Shown: one piece after another, positions 17,049 to 25,381 of the stretch
How the letters are laid out: each line of letters starts with the position of its first letter
Position numbering within the stretch: position 1 is the stretch's first letter
NCBI RefSeq assembly: GCF_000717915.1
Contig: NZ_JOCX01000007.1
Coordinates: 1-64,000, forward strand
DNA: 64,000 nucleotides
Direction of reading: 5' to 3'
DNA from: Streptomyces sp. NRRL S-244
GTDB lineage: Bacteria; Actinomycetota; Actinomycetes; Streptomycetales; Streptomycetaceae
The notes under the pieces: model-generated
Databases searched by the model: none
The model's input: only the letters and a program-made list of their open reading frames with translations
Told to the model about the DNA's origin: nothing
Made by a program: the position numbers and the translations under genes

Positions 17049-18034
17049 GGGGTGACCAGGATCTTGCGGCCCTGCCCGGCCCGGAACCGTTCGAGCGCGG
17101 CCGCGTAGTCGGCGAGCGGCAGCCGGTCGCTGATGAACACGTCCGGGTCCAGGACGCCCGCGGCGAAGAGCTCCGCGGCCCGCTCGTAGCTGTGCAGGAC
17201 CGCCATCGACCCGGTGATGGTGATCTCACGGTTGTAGATGCGGTACGGCTCGATCGTGGCCCGGGCCGCGTAGTCGGCCACCCCGAACTGGAGGTAGGTA
17301 CCGCCCCTGGCCACCCGGCCGAGGGCGTCCTGGATGGCCCGTTCGCTGCCGCTCGCGTCGATGACGAGGTCCCAGCCGCGCGGCCGGTCGATCTCGTCCG
17401 CGGAGCCGACGGCGTGGGAGCAGCCGAGGGTGCGGGCGGTCGCCAGCCGCTCGGGGTTGATGTCGACGATGTCGACGGCGACGGCGCCGGTGCGCTTGGC
17501 GAGCTCCATCATCATCAGGCCCATCGTGCCGGAGCCGTAGATCAGGACGCTGCTGGCGAGTTGGGCGCGCAGGACGTCGTACCCCCGTACCGCGCAGGAG
17601 AGCGGCTCGATGAGGGCGGCGTCCTCGGCGCGGACGTGGTCGGGGAGCCTGACGCAGTTGGCTGCGGGCGCGACGGCGAACTCGGCCGCCGCTCCCGCGA
17701 CCGTGACGCCGATGGCGGAGTAGCGCTCACAGAGGTTGTTGCGGCCGATCCGGCAGTAGTGGCAGGCGTTGCAGTACAGCGACGGGTCGACCGCCACCCG
17801 GTCGCCGATGGCCAGCCCGCTCACCCCGGTGCCGTACGCGACGACGGTGCCGGCGAACTCGTGGCCCGGCACGATCGGCAGGCTGGGCGCGAACTCGCCC
17901 TGGAGGATGTGCAGATCGGTTCCGCACAGGCCGCACGCGGCGACCTGGACCACCACCTCCCCGGGGCCGGGCTTCGGATCGTCGACGGTCTCGATCGTCA
18001 CGACGCCGGGAGCGCTGATGACGGCTGCTTTCAC
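17045..18034 (-). CDS. Zinc-dependent medium-chain alcohol/polyol dehydrogenase
   Basis: A 329-aa MDR-family NAD(P)-dependent dehydrogenase. The catalytic zinc ligands are C37 (in CGLCGTDLH) and H58-E59 (in PGHEFAG); the structural zinc is held by four Cys (C87, C90, C93, C101). The cofactor fold shows LIYGSGTMGLMMMELAK and ends its second strand with an Asp (VDIVDINPERL), favouring NAD. Its relatives include sorbitol, threonine and other polyol dehydrogenases. The GTG start overlaps the permease stop (GTGA), and its own stop overlaps the kinase start, so expression is coupled to sugar uptake. The most likely role is oxidising an imported polyol to a ketose. Confidence 0.88.
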   Translation of the reverse strand: MKAAVISAPGVVTIETVDDPKPGPGEVVVQVAACGLCGTDLHILQGEFAPSLPIVPGHEFAGTVVAYGTGVSGLAIGDRVAVDPSLYCNACHYCRIGRNNLCERYSAIGVTVAGAAAEFAVAPAANCVRLPDHVRAEDAALIEPLSCAVRGYDVLRAQLASSVLIYGSGTMGLMMMELAKRTGAVAVDIVDINPERLATARTLGCSHAVGSADEIDRPRGWDLVIDASGSERAIQDALGRVARGGTYLQFGVADYAARATIEPYRIYNREITITGSMAVLHSYERAAELFAAGVLDPDVFISDRLPLADYAAALERFRAGQGRKILVTP

Positions 18035-18858
18035 TTGACTGCTCCAAGGGAGAGGCCCTGGACGAGCTTGTCCTGGGCGGCGAACCCGGCGATGAGGACC
18101 GGCAGCGAGATGCACACGGCGGCGGCGCACACCTTTGCGAGGAAGAGCCCCTGGCTGGTGACGAACCCGGTGAGGAAGACCGGTGCGGTACCGGCCACGA
18201 CTCCGGTCAGGACCCGGGCGAAGAGGAGCTCGTTCCAGCTGAAGATGAACGAGATGAGTGCGGTGGCGGCGATGCCGGGCGCGGCGACGGGCGCCACGAT
18301 CCGCACCAGGGTGGTCGGCAGCCCGGCACCGTCGATGGAGGCCGCCTCCAGGATCTCCTTGGGTACCTCGGCGAGGAACGAGCGCATCATCCACACCGCG
18401 ATCGGCAGGTTCATCGAGGTGTAAAGGATGACCAGGAGCCAGATGTTGTCGAGCATCCCGGTGTTCCGGGCGATGAGGTACAGCGGCAGCAGCCCGGCCA
18501 CGGCGGGGAGCATCTTGGTCGAGAGGAAGAAGAACAGCACGTCGGTCCACTTCCGGACCGGCTTGACGGACAGGGCGTACGCGGCCGGCAGGGCCAGCGC
18601 CAGGACCAGCAGGGTCGACACGACGCTCGCCGTGGCCGAGTTGATCAGCGGCGGCCACGGGCTCGTCCCCGTGCTCGCCCCGAAGAACTCGCGGTAGCCG
18701 TCCAGGGTGAGCGCGCCGCCCAGGCTGGGCGGGTTGGTCGCGGCGTCCTGCTCGCTGTGCAGCGAGGTGAGGACCATCCAGGCGAACGGCAGGAAGAACA
18801 GCAGCCCGCAGAGCCAGGCCGCCAGGCCCCGGATGCTGCGGCGGACGAGGGCGATCAC
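18031..18858 (-). CDS. Carbohydrate ABC transporter permease (MalG type)
   Basis: A 275-aa inner-membrane permease of the CUT1 family with six helices (for example LCGLLFFLPFAWMVLTSL and LLVLALALPAAYALSV). The EAA loop is EAASIDGAGLPTTLVRIVAP, which docks with the ATPase. The GTG at 18858 overlaps the stop of the first permease (GTGA). It pairs with the upstream MalF-like permease and the lipoprotein. No ATPase is encoded in this operon. In Streptomyces, CUT1 systems usually share the MsiK ATPase encoded elsewhere, and that is the likely energiser here. Confidence 0.92.
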   Translation of the reverse strand: MIALVRRSIRGLAAWLCGLLFFLPFAWMVLTSLHSEQDAATNPPSLGGALTLDGYREFFGASTGTSPWPPLINSATASVVSTLLVLALALPAAYALSVKPVRKWTDVLFFFLSTKMLPAVAGLLPLYLIARNTGMLDNIWLLVILYTSMNLPIAVWMMRSFLAEVPKEILEAASIDGAGLPTTLVRIVAPVAAPGIAATALISFIFSWNELLFARVLTGVVAGTAPVFLTGFVTSQGLFLAKVCAAAVCISLPVLIAGFAAQDKLVQGLSLGAVK

Positions 18859-19826
18859 AGCGCCTCCTCGCGGAACAGGGACGAGACCGTACGCAGGGCG
18901 AACGTGGCGATGAGCATGGAGCAGAGGACGACGAGCACGCCCTCGGCGGACGCCTGGCCGTAGTCGTGTGCCTGGTAGAAGGTCTCGTAGACGGTGTAGG
19001 GCAGGTTGGCGGTGCCCAGGCCGCCGGAGGTGAGGGTGAAGACCGCGTCGAAGTTCTGGACGACGTAGATGCTGCCCAGGAGGGCGGCCAGCTCCAGGTA
19101 GCGGCGCAGGTGCGGGAAGGTGAGGTGGCGGAAGACCTGCCAGGTGCCGGCCCCGTCGACGTGCGCGGCCTCGACGATGTCGGGTGGCCGGCTCTGCAGC
19201 CCGGCGAGCAGGATCAGCATCATGAACGGCGTCCACTGCCAGATCAGCGACACCTCCACCGCGACCAGCGGGAGACTGGACATCCAGTCGGGCTGCGGGG
19301 CGCCGTCGCTGCCGAACAGGCTCCAGATCCAGGTGAGCGAACCGTTGATCAGCCCGTACGAGGCGTTGTAGAGGGCGTGCTTCCACAGCAGGGCGGAGGC
19401 CGCCGGGACGACGAGGAACGGCGCGATCAGCAGGGTGCGGACGATGCCGCGGCCCAGGAAGCCGCGGTCGAGCAGCAGGGCCAGCCCGAGACCGAGGAGG
19501 AGGCTGGTGAGCACCACCGCCGAGGTGAGGACGACGGTGGTGAGGAGCGAGGACCTCAGCGCGGGATCGGTCAGGGCGTTGCGGTAGTTGGCGAGGCCGC
19601 CGAAGCCCCGGTCGTCCGGCGCCAGGGCGTTCCAGCGCATGAAGGAGATGACCAGGGTGGCGACGAACGGCAGCTGCGTCACCGCGATCAGGAAGACCAG
19701 GGCCGGCAGCAGGGGTGCGCGCCGGGCCCAGGCGCCGCGGGGCCGGGATCCGGTGGGGCGGGCGGCCCGGTGCAGGGCGCCGCGCAGGGCGGTGCGAGGG
19801 GGTTTGGCTGTCAGAGGGGCGGTCAT
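18855..19826 (-). CDS. Carbohydrate ABC transporter permease (MalF type)
   Basis: A 323-aa permease with a basic cytoplasmic N-terminus (about 35 residues) and six helices, beginning LLPALVFLIAVTQLPFVATL. The EAA loop is EAAHVDGAGTWQVFRHLTFP. Its partner is the MalG-type permease encoded next. It starts 21 nt after the binding-protein stop, so it belongs to the same operon. The sequence type is that of polyol/monosaccharide CUT1 systems, in line with the dehydrogenase and kinase downstream. Confidence 0.92.
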   Translation of the reverse strand: MTAPLTAKPPRTALRGALHRAARPTGSRPRGAWARRAPLLPALVFLIAVTQLPFVATLVISFMRWNALAPDDRGFGGLANYRNALTDPALRSSLLTTVVLTSAVVLTSLLLGLGLALLLDRGFLGRGIVRTLLIAPFLVVPAASALLWKHALYNASYGLINGSLTWIWSLFGSDGAPQPDWMSSLPLVAVEVSLIWQWTPFMMLILLAGLQSRPPDIVEAAHVDGAGTWQVFRHLTFPHLRRYLELAALLGSIYVVQNFDAVFTLTSGGLGTANLPYTVYETFYQAHDYGQASAEGVLVVLCSMLIATFALRTVSSLFREEAL

Positions 19827-19847
19827 GGGGAGCCTCCGTCCTGCCGC

Positions 19848-21218
19848 TCAGTTGCCCGCGTACTTCTTGGCCACGGCCTCGGCGCGGGACTGGCCCGCCT
19901 TGAGGGCTTCCTCGACGCTGGTACGGCCCGCGATGGCGGAGCTGATCTGCTGGGACACCTCGGTGCCGAGGTCGGTGAACTCGGGGATGCCGACGAACTG
20001 GATGCCCGGGGCGGGCCGCGCCTGGACCCCCGGGTTGGCGGGATCGGCCGTGGTCAGCGCGGACTTGGTGGCGTCGGCGAAGGCGGACGCCGCGGCCAGG
20101 TACTGCGGGTTGGCGTAGGTGGAGGTGCGCTTGCCGGCCGGGAGCCGGGACCAGCCGAGCTGCTCGCCGACGAGGTTCTCGTACTCCTTGCCCGATGCCC
20201 AGGAGACGAACTTCCAGGCGTCGTCCTGGTGTTTGCCGGCCTTCTGCAGGCCCCAGGCCCACGTGTAGAGCCAGCCGGAGCTCTTGGTCTGCTCGACGGG
20301 GGCGGGCGCGTAACCGACCTTGCCCGCCACGGGGGAGGCCTTGTCCTCCAGGGGGCCGGCGGCGGAGGTGGCGTCGTACCACATGGCCACCTTGCCCTGC
20401 TCCATCTCGTTGAGGCACTCGGTGAACCCGGCCTGGGGGGCGCCGGCTTCGCCGTGGTCGCGGACCAGGCCGACGTAGAACTTCACGGCCTTGGTGAACT
20501 CGGGGCTGTCGAGCCGCGCCTTCCAGTCCTTCTCGAACCAGGTACCGCCCATGGTGTTGACGACGGTGGTCAGCGGGGCCATCACCTCGCCCCAGCCCGG
20601 CAGGCCGCGCAGGCAGATCCCCTTCATGCCGGGCCGGGCCCCGTCGGCCTTCGCCGCCAGCTCGGCGACCTGCGCCCAGGTGGGGTTCGGCGGCATCGTG
20701 AGGTTCTTCTCGGCGAAGACGTCCTTGCGGTACATCAGGAACGAGGACTCGCCGTAGAACGGCTCCGCGTAGATCTCGCCGGAGGCGGTGAGGGACTCCT
20801 GGATCGGGGGCAGGATGTCGCCCTGGTCGAAGGCGGAGTCGGCCCTGGCGCGGGCGGTGAGCGGGGCGAGCCAGCCGTTCTTGGCGTAGATGGGCGTCTC
20901 GTAGTTGCTGATGGTGGCGACGTCGTACTGGCCGGCCTGGCTGGCGAAGTCCTGGCTGATCTTGTCCCGTACGTCGTTCTCGGGCAGCGCGGTGAAGTTG
21001 ACCTTGATCCCGGTGGCCTTGGTGAAGTGGTCGGCGGTGAGCTTCTGGAGGTCCACCATCTGGGGGTTGTTGACCATCAGTACGTTGATGGAGCGGCCTC
21101 CGGAGCCGCCGGCGGCTCCGCCGGCGCCGGAGCACGCGGCGAGCACGGCCATGCCGAGGCCGACGGCTGCCGCTCGGGAGGCTCGGGCGGCGGCTCTGCT
21201 GGTTCCTCGGGTCGTCAT
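19848..21218 (-). CDS. Carbohydrate ABC transporter substrate-binding lipoprotein (SBP_bac_1 type)
   Basis: A 456-aa extracellular binding protein. The signal peptide ends in the lipobox VLAAC with the lipidated Cys at residue 29, followed by a Gly/Ser linker. The mature part begins INVLMVNNPQMVDLQKLTAD and contains PENDVRDKISQDFASQAGQY, typical of MalE-like (cluster B) receptors for sugars or polyols. The ATG at 21218 has AAGGGG six bases upstream; an upstream ATG at 21251 is less well placed. It is the first gene of the operon binding protein - two permeases - dehydrogenase - kinase. The repressor encoded 153 nt upstream probably controls it. Confidence 0.92.
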   Translation of the reverse strand: MTTRGTSRAAARASRAAAVGLGMAVLAACSGAGGAAGGSGGRSINVLMVNNPQMVDLQKLTADHFTKATGIKVNFTALPENDVRDKISQDFASQAGQYDVATISNYETPIYAKNGWLAPLTARARADSAFDQGDILPPIQESLTASGEIYAEPFYGESSFLMYRKDVFAEKNLTMPPNPTWAQVAELAAKADGARPGMKGICLRGLPGWGEVMAPLTTVVNTMGGTWFEKDWKARLDSPEFTKAVKFYVGLVRDHGEAGAPQAGFTECLNEMEQGKVAMWYDATSAAGPLEDKASPVAGKVGYAPAPVEQTKSSGWLYTWAWGLQKAGKHQDDAWKFVSWASGKEYENLVGEQLGWSRLPAGKRTSTYANPQYLAAASAFADATKSALTTADPANPGVQARPAPGIQFVGIPEFTDLGTEVSQQISSAIAGRTSVEEALKAGQSRAEAVAKKYAGN

Positions 21219-21371
21219 GGTGGTCCCCTTCTCGGTGGTGGTTCCGGGCATGCCGAAGACAGGCGTGGAGTGCGGAGCGCGGAGTGCGTTGGTGTGGCCG
21301 GGCGTTCTCGTGGCCGGGCGGACTCGTGGCCGGGCGGCCTTGTGCCCGGGCGGACCGGTGGCCGGGGCGGA

Positions 21372-22130
21372 TCAGACGCGTATGACCTGCGGGCCCAGCA
21401 GCGAGTACCGGTGGGCCTCGGCGACCGGGAGCCCGGTGTCGGTGATGATCGTCTCGAAGTCGGACACTTCGGCGAAGCGGCAGAAGCTGCTCGCACCGAA
21501 CTTGCCGTGGTGCCCGATGAAGATCCGTCTGCGGGAGACCTCCAGCGCCTTCGCCTTGACGTCGGCCACCACCGGATCGGGGGTGGTGAGGCCGCAGTCC
21601 CGGGAGATGCCGTTCGATCCCAGGTAGGCCAGGTCGATGACGAAGCCCGAGAGCATCGCGCAGGCCCAGGAGCCCACGCTGGCCAGCGTCCGGGCGCGGA
21701 CCCGGCCGCCCAGGAGCAGGGTGGTGTGCGGGGAGTCGGCCACCGCCGCGGCCGTCGACAGCGAGGCGGTGACCAGGGTGAGCGGCCGGTCGGTGGGCAG
21801 CAGGGTCGCGAGCAGCTGCGGGGTGTACCCCTCGTCGATGAAGACGGTCTCCGCCCCGCCGAGCAGGTTGGCGCCGTGCGCGGCGATCCGGCGCTTGTTC
21901 TCGACGTGGCGCGTGACGCGCTGCGCCAGATTGGTCTCGAAGCCGGCGCTCTCGACGGGATACGCGCCGCCGTGGGTCCGGCGGACCAGCCCCCGGCGCT
22001 CCAGTTCGCTCAGGTCCCGGCGGATCGTCTCCGGCGCCACCCCGAGGTCCGCCGCGACGCCGGCGACCTCCAGTCGCCCCTGCTGCCGGGCCAGGTTGAG
22101 CAGCCGCTGGTGGCGTTCCTCTGACCGCAT
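21372..22130 (-). CDS. DeoR/GlpR-family transcriptional repressor
   Basis: A 252-aa regulator. The N-terminal DeoR helix-turn-helix (about 5-60) reads RHQRLLNLARQQGRLEV then APETIRRDLSELERRGLVRR and the family hallmark RTHGGAY. The C-terminal DeoRC sensor domain (about 75-235) has VFIDEGYTPQLLATLL, GGRVRARTLASVG and DCGLTTPDP. These proteins usually sense a phosphorylated sugar and repress uptake and catabolic genes. Its position, just upstream of and parallel to the sugar/polyol operon, makes that operon the probable target, with the phosphorylated product of the PfkB kinase as a plausible inducer (inference). The ATG at 22130 is supported by the AAGGGCAGG upstream. Confidence 0.9.
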   Translation of the reverse strand: MRSEERHQRLLNLARQQGRLEVAGVAADLGVAPETIRRDLSELERRGLVRRTHGGAYPVESAGFETNLAQRVTRHVENKRRIAAHGANLLGGAETVFIDEGYTPQLLATLLPTDRPLTLVTASLSTAAAVADSPHTTLLLGGRVRARTLASVGSWACAMLSGFVIDLAYLGSNGISRDCGLTTPDPVVADVKAKALEVSRRRIFIGHHGKFGASSFCRFAEVSDFETIITDTGLPVAEAHRYSLLGPQVIRV

Positions 22131-22471
22131 CGGACGTACCTGCCCTTCCCCAGCCCGTTCGGGCACCGGCGGCCCGAACGGGCCCGCCAAAGATTTATAC
22201 CGCCGGGCGTGAGCCGGGAACCGGCCCGTTCAGGGCATGAGATGGCCCGGATGCGCCCGGTCCGGCGGAGGTCGAACAGCACGTCAGAGAGGTCCACTTG
22301 GGCATTCCGGGCGCCGAAGGTGCCCGTTTGCCGCGTCCGGGTGCCGGATCGGGAGCGGGCCCGGCCCCGCGTCGAGGGCGGCGTCCGCACAGCTCGCATC
22401 CGCAGGGGCGGCCGGGCATCGATCCGCCTGATGTCCCCACCGCTGTGGGATGGTTGGCCTATCCTGCCGCC
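22131..22471. promoter_or_regulatory. Divergent promoter region between the DeoR repressor and the kinase-MFS fusion gene
   Basis: These 341 bases separate two divergent genes. A less GC-rich stretch (AAAGATTTATACCGCC near 22189-22204) is a plausible core promoter for the repressor on the minus strand. On the plus strand the sequence just before the GTG at 22472 has no clear ribosome-binding site but has TATCCT eleven bases upstream, compatible with a leaderless transcript. No gene is supported in between. Confidence 0.35.
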
Positions 22472-25018
22472 GTGGACCAGCTGATCGCCGAAGACCCGAC
22501 CCGTATGGGCCCGTACCGACTCATCGCCCGGCTGGGCGCCGGCGGGATGGGCCTGGTCTATCTGGGGCGCTCCGAGGCCGGCCGTACCGTCGCCGTGAAG
22601 GTCGTGCAGGCCGAGTACGCAGGCCATCCCGAGTTCCGCCGGCGATTCGCCCGCGAAGTGGCCGCCGCGCGCCGGGTGGGCGGCAATTGTACGGCGGCCG
22701 TGCTCGACGCCGATCCCGAGGCCGCGATCCCCTGGGTGGCGACCCAGTACATCCCCGGTCCCGACCTGCACGCCGTCGTCGCCCAGCACTTCGGGCCGCT
22801 GCCCGAGCACTCCGTCCACACCCTCGCCAACCGCCTCGCACTCGCCCTCCAGGCCGTGCACGAGGCGGGCCTGATCCACCGCGACCTCAAGCCGTCCAAC
22901 GTCCTCGTCACCGTCGACGGCCCCCGCGTCATCGACTTCGGGATCGCCCGGGCGATGGACAGCCTGGCCGAGGAGCACAGCCTGCACACCCGCACCGGCA
23001 TGCTGATCGGTTCCCCCGGTTTCATGTCGCCGGAGCAGGTCCGCGGCCTCGAACTCACCCCCGCCAGCGATGTCTTCTGCCTGGGCGCCGTCCTCGTCTA
23101 CGCCGCCACCGGACGCCACCTCTTCGGCGCCACGGACACCGGCCTGAACGCCCACCTCTTCCGGGTCGCCGAGGAGGAGGCGGACCTGACCGGCGTACCG
23201 GAGGCACTGGTCGACCTCGTCCGGGCATGTCTGCACAAGGACCCGGCCCGGCGGCCGAGCCCCCGGGAGGTGGCCGAGCGCACGGCGACGGATCAGGCGG
23301 CGGAGTGGCTGCCGGGTGCCGTACTGGCGCAACTCGGGCGACACGCGGCCGAGTTGCTCGACTACGCCCCGGTGATCCCCGCCCAGGCCCAGGCCCCCGC
23401 GCAGACGCCGGTCCCACAGGACCGGTCCCGGGACCAGCCGCCGCCCCTGCCGCCCGCCTACGCCCCGGGGCCTCCGGCGCCCTTCGATCCCGCGCGGGGA
23501 TTCGGGCCGCCTCCCGGCGCCGCCCCGAGCTCCTGGCCGCTGCCCCCGCCGTCCCCGGCCGCCCTCCCCGACCCGGCGCCCGCCCACCCGAGGCGCTGGT
23601 GGGGCCTGGCGGTGGTCGCCCTGGTGCAGCTGATGGTGCTGCTGCAAGCGGCGAACTTCAGCATCGCGATCCCGGCCGTCCAGTCCGACCTGCGCCTGTC
23701 CGCCGACGGCGTGCGCACGATGGCCAACGCCTATGCCATCGCCTTCGGCGCGGTGCTGCTCATCGGCGGGCACATCGCGGACCGGGCGGGACGCAGACGG
23801 ACACTGATCGTCGGCCTGCTCGGCTGCGCGGCCGCCTCCGCACTCGGCGGATCGGCCGGCGAGTCCGGCACCCTCGTCTGGGCCCGCGTCCTCCAGGGCG
23901 TCTTCGGCGGGCTGCTGACACCGGCCGCGCTGTCCCTCGTCGCCACCGGCTTCACCGCCCCGAAGGAACGCGGCAGGGCCTTCGGGATCTACGCCGCGAT
24001 CGTGGCCGGAGGTACGGCACTCGGGACGGCCGAGGGCGGATGGCTGCTGGAGGCCCTGAGCTGGCGCGTGTCGCTGTACCTCGGCGTCCCCGTCGCCGTG
24101 GTCGCCCTGATCGGCACGCTCACCCTGGTGCACGAGCGCCCGGGCCGCGCCGCCGCCCCGTTCGACGTACCGGGCGTGCTGCTCGGCTCCGGAGGGGTCG
24201 CCGCCCTGATCTGCGGTCTCGGCGAGGCCCGGCCGCGCGGATGGGACACCCCCCTGGTCCTGGTCCTGCTCGTGGGCGGAGTCCTGCTGCTCGCCGGCTT
24301 CCTGTGGCGGCAGTCCGCGGGATCGCACCCGCTCCTGCCGGCGTACGTCTTCACCGACCCGAACCGGGCCGGCAGCCTCCTCGGCATGCTCCTGCTCGGC
24401 GCGGGCGTCTTCGCCCTGTACCCCGTCGTGGGCTACTACCTGCAGGTCGTGCTCCGCCACGCCCCGGCCACGGCCGGACTGGACTTCCTTCCCATGGCCG
24501 CCGCGGCCGTGGTGGGCGCCACCCAGGTCTCCGCCCGACTCCTGCCCCGCGTCGCGCCCCGGGTCCCGATCCTGGCGGGTCTGGTGCTCACGGCCGTCGG
24601 GCTGTTCCTGCTGACCGGCCTCGGCTTCCACAGCCCGTACGCGACCGGGGCGCTGCCGGGCATGCTCCTGATCGGCCTCGGCCTCGGCACGGCCTTCGTG
24701 CCGATCTTCGCCACCGTGACCGGCGGGGTCGCCGCAGAGCACTGCGGTGGAGCCGCGGCAGCCGTCTTCACGGCCCAGGCGCTGGGCACGGCGATCGGCG
24801 CGGCACTGCTCGACACCGTGCTCTCCGGCCGCGTGGACCTCCTGCGCAGGGGCTCGGTGCTGCCCAGCGCGATCGAGAGGGAGCTGCTGCGCGCCTACAC
24901 CGTCAACTTCTGGTGGGCGGCCGGCGTCGTCCTGCTCGCGGCCCTGGCCGCCGGCCTGATGGTCCGGTCCCGCGCACCCCGCGACGCCGTACGGCCGAAC
25001 CCTGCGGCAGACGCCTGA
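22472..25018 (+). CDS. Fusion of a Ser/Thr protein kinase with an MFS drug-efflux-type transporter
   Basis: One 848-aa reading frame. Residues 13-280 are a Hanks-type kinase: Gly loop LGAGGMGLVY, Lys43 in TVAVKV, catalytic HRDLKPSN (Asp138), DFG at 155-157 and SPGFMSPEQV. A Pro/Ala linker of about 75 residues follows (301-373). Residues 376-835 are a 14-helix DHA2/EmrB-QacA-like MFS transporter, with FSIAIPAVQSDL, the motif-A loop GGHIADRAGRRRTLI, and RVLQGVFGGLLTPAALSLV. All active-site residues of the kinase look intact. Streptomyces kinases usually carry a sensor or nothing after the linker; a whole transporter is rare. The GTG at 22472 is my preferred start; ATG 22505 would begin at MGPYRL. 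No frameshift or stop separates the halves. Confidence 0.9.
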   Translation: MDQLIAEDPTRMGPYRLIARLGAGGMGLVYLGRSEAGRTVAVKVVQAEYAGHPEFRRRFAREVAAARRVGGNCTAAVLDADPEAAIPWVATQYIPGPDLHAVVAQHFGPLPEHSVHTLANRLALALQAVHEAGLIHRDLKPSNVLVTVDGPRVIDFGIARAMDSLAEEHSLHTRTGMLIGSPGFMSPEQVRGLELTPASDVFCLGAVLVYAATGRHLFGATDTGLNAHLFRVAEEEADLTGVPEALVDLVRACLHKDPARRPSPREVAERTATDQAAEWLPGAVLAQLGRHAAELLDYAPVIPAQAQAPAQTPVPQDRSRDQPPPLPPAYAPGPPAPFDPARGFGPPPGAAPSSWPLPPPSPAALPDPAPAHPRRWWGLAVVALVQLMVLLQAANFSIAIPAVQSDLRLSADGVRTMANAYAIAFGAVLLIGGHIADRAGRRRTLIVGLLGCAAASALGGSAGESGTLVWARVLQGVFGGLLTPAALSLVATGFTAPKERGRAFGIYAAIVAGGTALGTAEGGWLLEALSWRVSLYLGVPVAVVALIGTLTLVHERPGRAAAPFDVPGVLLGSGGVAALICGLGEARPRGWDTPLVLVLLVGGVLLLAGFLWRQSAGSHPLLPAYVFTDPNRAGSLLGMLLLGAGVFALYPVVGYYLQVVLRHAPATAGLDFLPMAAAAVVGATQVSARLLPRVAPRVPILAGLVLTAVGLFLLTGLGFHSPYATGALPGMLLIGLGLGTAFVPIFATVTGGVAAEHCGGAAAAVFTAQALGTAIGAALLDTVLSGRVDLLRRGSVLPSAIERELLRAYTVNFWWAAGVVLLAALAAGLMVRSRAPRDAVRPNPAADA

Positions 25019-25079
25019 CCCGGTTCGCGTTCACCCGGGGCGGTGGAGGTGGCCGGACTTCCGGAGGAGGGGGTGGACT

Positions 25080-25097
25080 TACTAGGACGTCCAACTA
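25080..25097. promoter_or_regulatory. Imperfect 18-bp palindrome, candidate operator
   Basis: TACTAGGACGTCCAACTA has a perfect 8-bp core (GGACGTCC) and outer arms matching at 7 of 9 positions per arm. It sits in a short AT-richer stretch directly before the riboswitch, next to TATATG (25096-25101), which could serve as a -10 box. A dimeric regulator binding here would control the transcript carrying the riboswitch and perhaps the valine operon. This is inference from position and symmetry. Confidence 0.5.
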
Positions 25098-25104
25098 TAT
25101 GTTC

Positions 25105-25266
25105 GTGACCGAACCCGCGGTGCAGGGAAGCCGGTGCGAATCCGGCGCGGTCCCGCCACTGTGACCGGGGAGTGTGCTGTCCAGCAGATCAGGCCACTGA
25201 CGGAGCGATCCGTCGGGAAGGCCGGGCAGCGCGCGCTGATCCGGGAGTCAGGATACCGGCCGTGGG
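25105..25266 (+). ncRNA. Cobalamin (B12) riboswitch
   Basis: All the core boxes of the cobalamin aptamer are present in order: GGTGCAGGGAA, CCGGTGCGAATCCGG, GCGGTCCCGCCACTGTGA, then GGCCACTG, GGGAAGGCC, and finally GGAGTCAGGATACCGGCC near 25244-25261. The element lies on the plus strand, pointing toward a 25-codon open frame at 25304 and, 330 nt further on, the valine-degradation operon. B12 riboswitches normally switch off B12 synthesis, cobalt transport or B12-independent isozymes. I see none of these here, so the regulated gene is either the short frame, the downstream catabolic operon, or a gene that has been lost. Confidence 0.93.
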
Positions 25267-25303
25267 GTGTTCCGTGTTGTCCACGAGGATGGAGAAGACA
25301 CGC

Positions 25304-25381
25304 ATGGCACCGGTACGTGACCACGGCCCTGGTGATCCGGCGGAGTTCGCGAAGCACGCGGCCGTGACCGCGCGTTCGTAA
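25304..25381 (+). CDS. Short open frame (25 aa) behind the riboswitch, possible leader peptide or gene remnant
   Basis: ATG at 25304 with a purine-rich GAGGATGGAGAAG at 25284-25296 gives MAPVRDHGPGDPAEFAKHAA and five more residues before TAA. It is the first frame with an adequate ribosome-binding site downstream of the aptamer. It has no recognisable domain. It could be a leader peptide used in the expression platform, or the 5' stub of a lost riboswitch-controlled gene. Confidence 0.3.
   Translation: MAPVRDHGPGDPAEFAKHAAVTARS

Noticed and set aside
18966..22124. A 1052-codon open frame on the plus strand across the sugar operon
   Set aside because: It runs antisense through three well-recognised genes (permease, binding protein, repressor) and reads as Gly/Glu/Val-rich low complexity.
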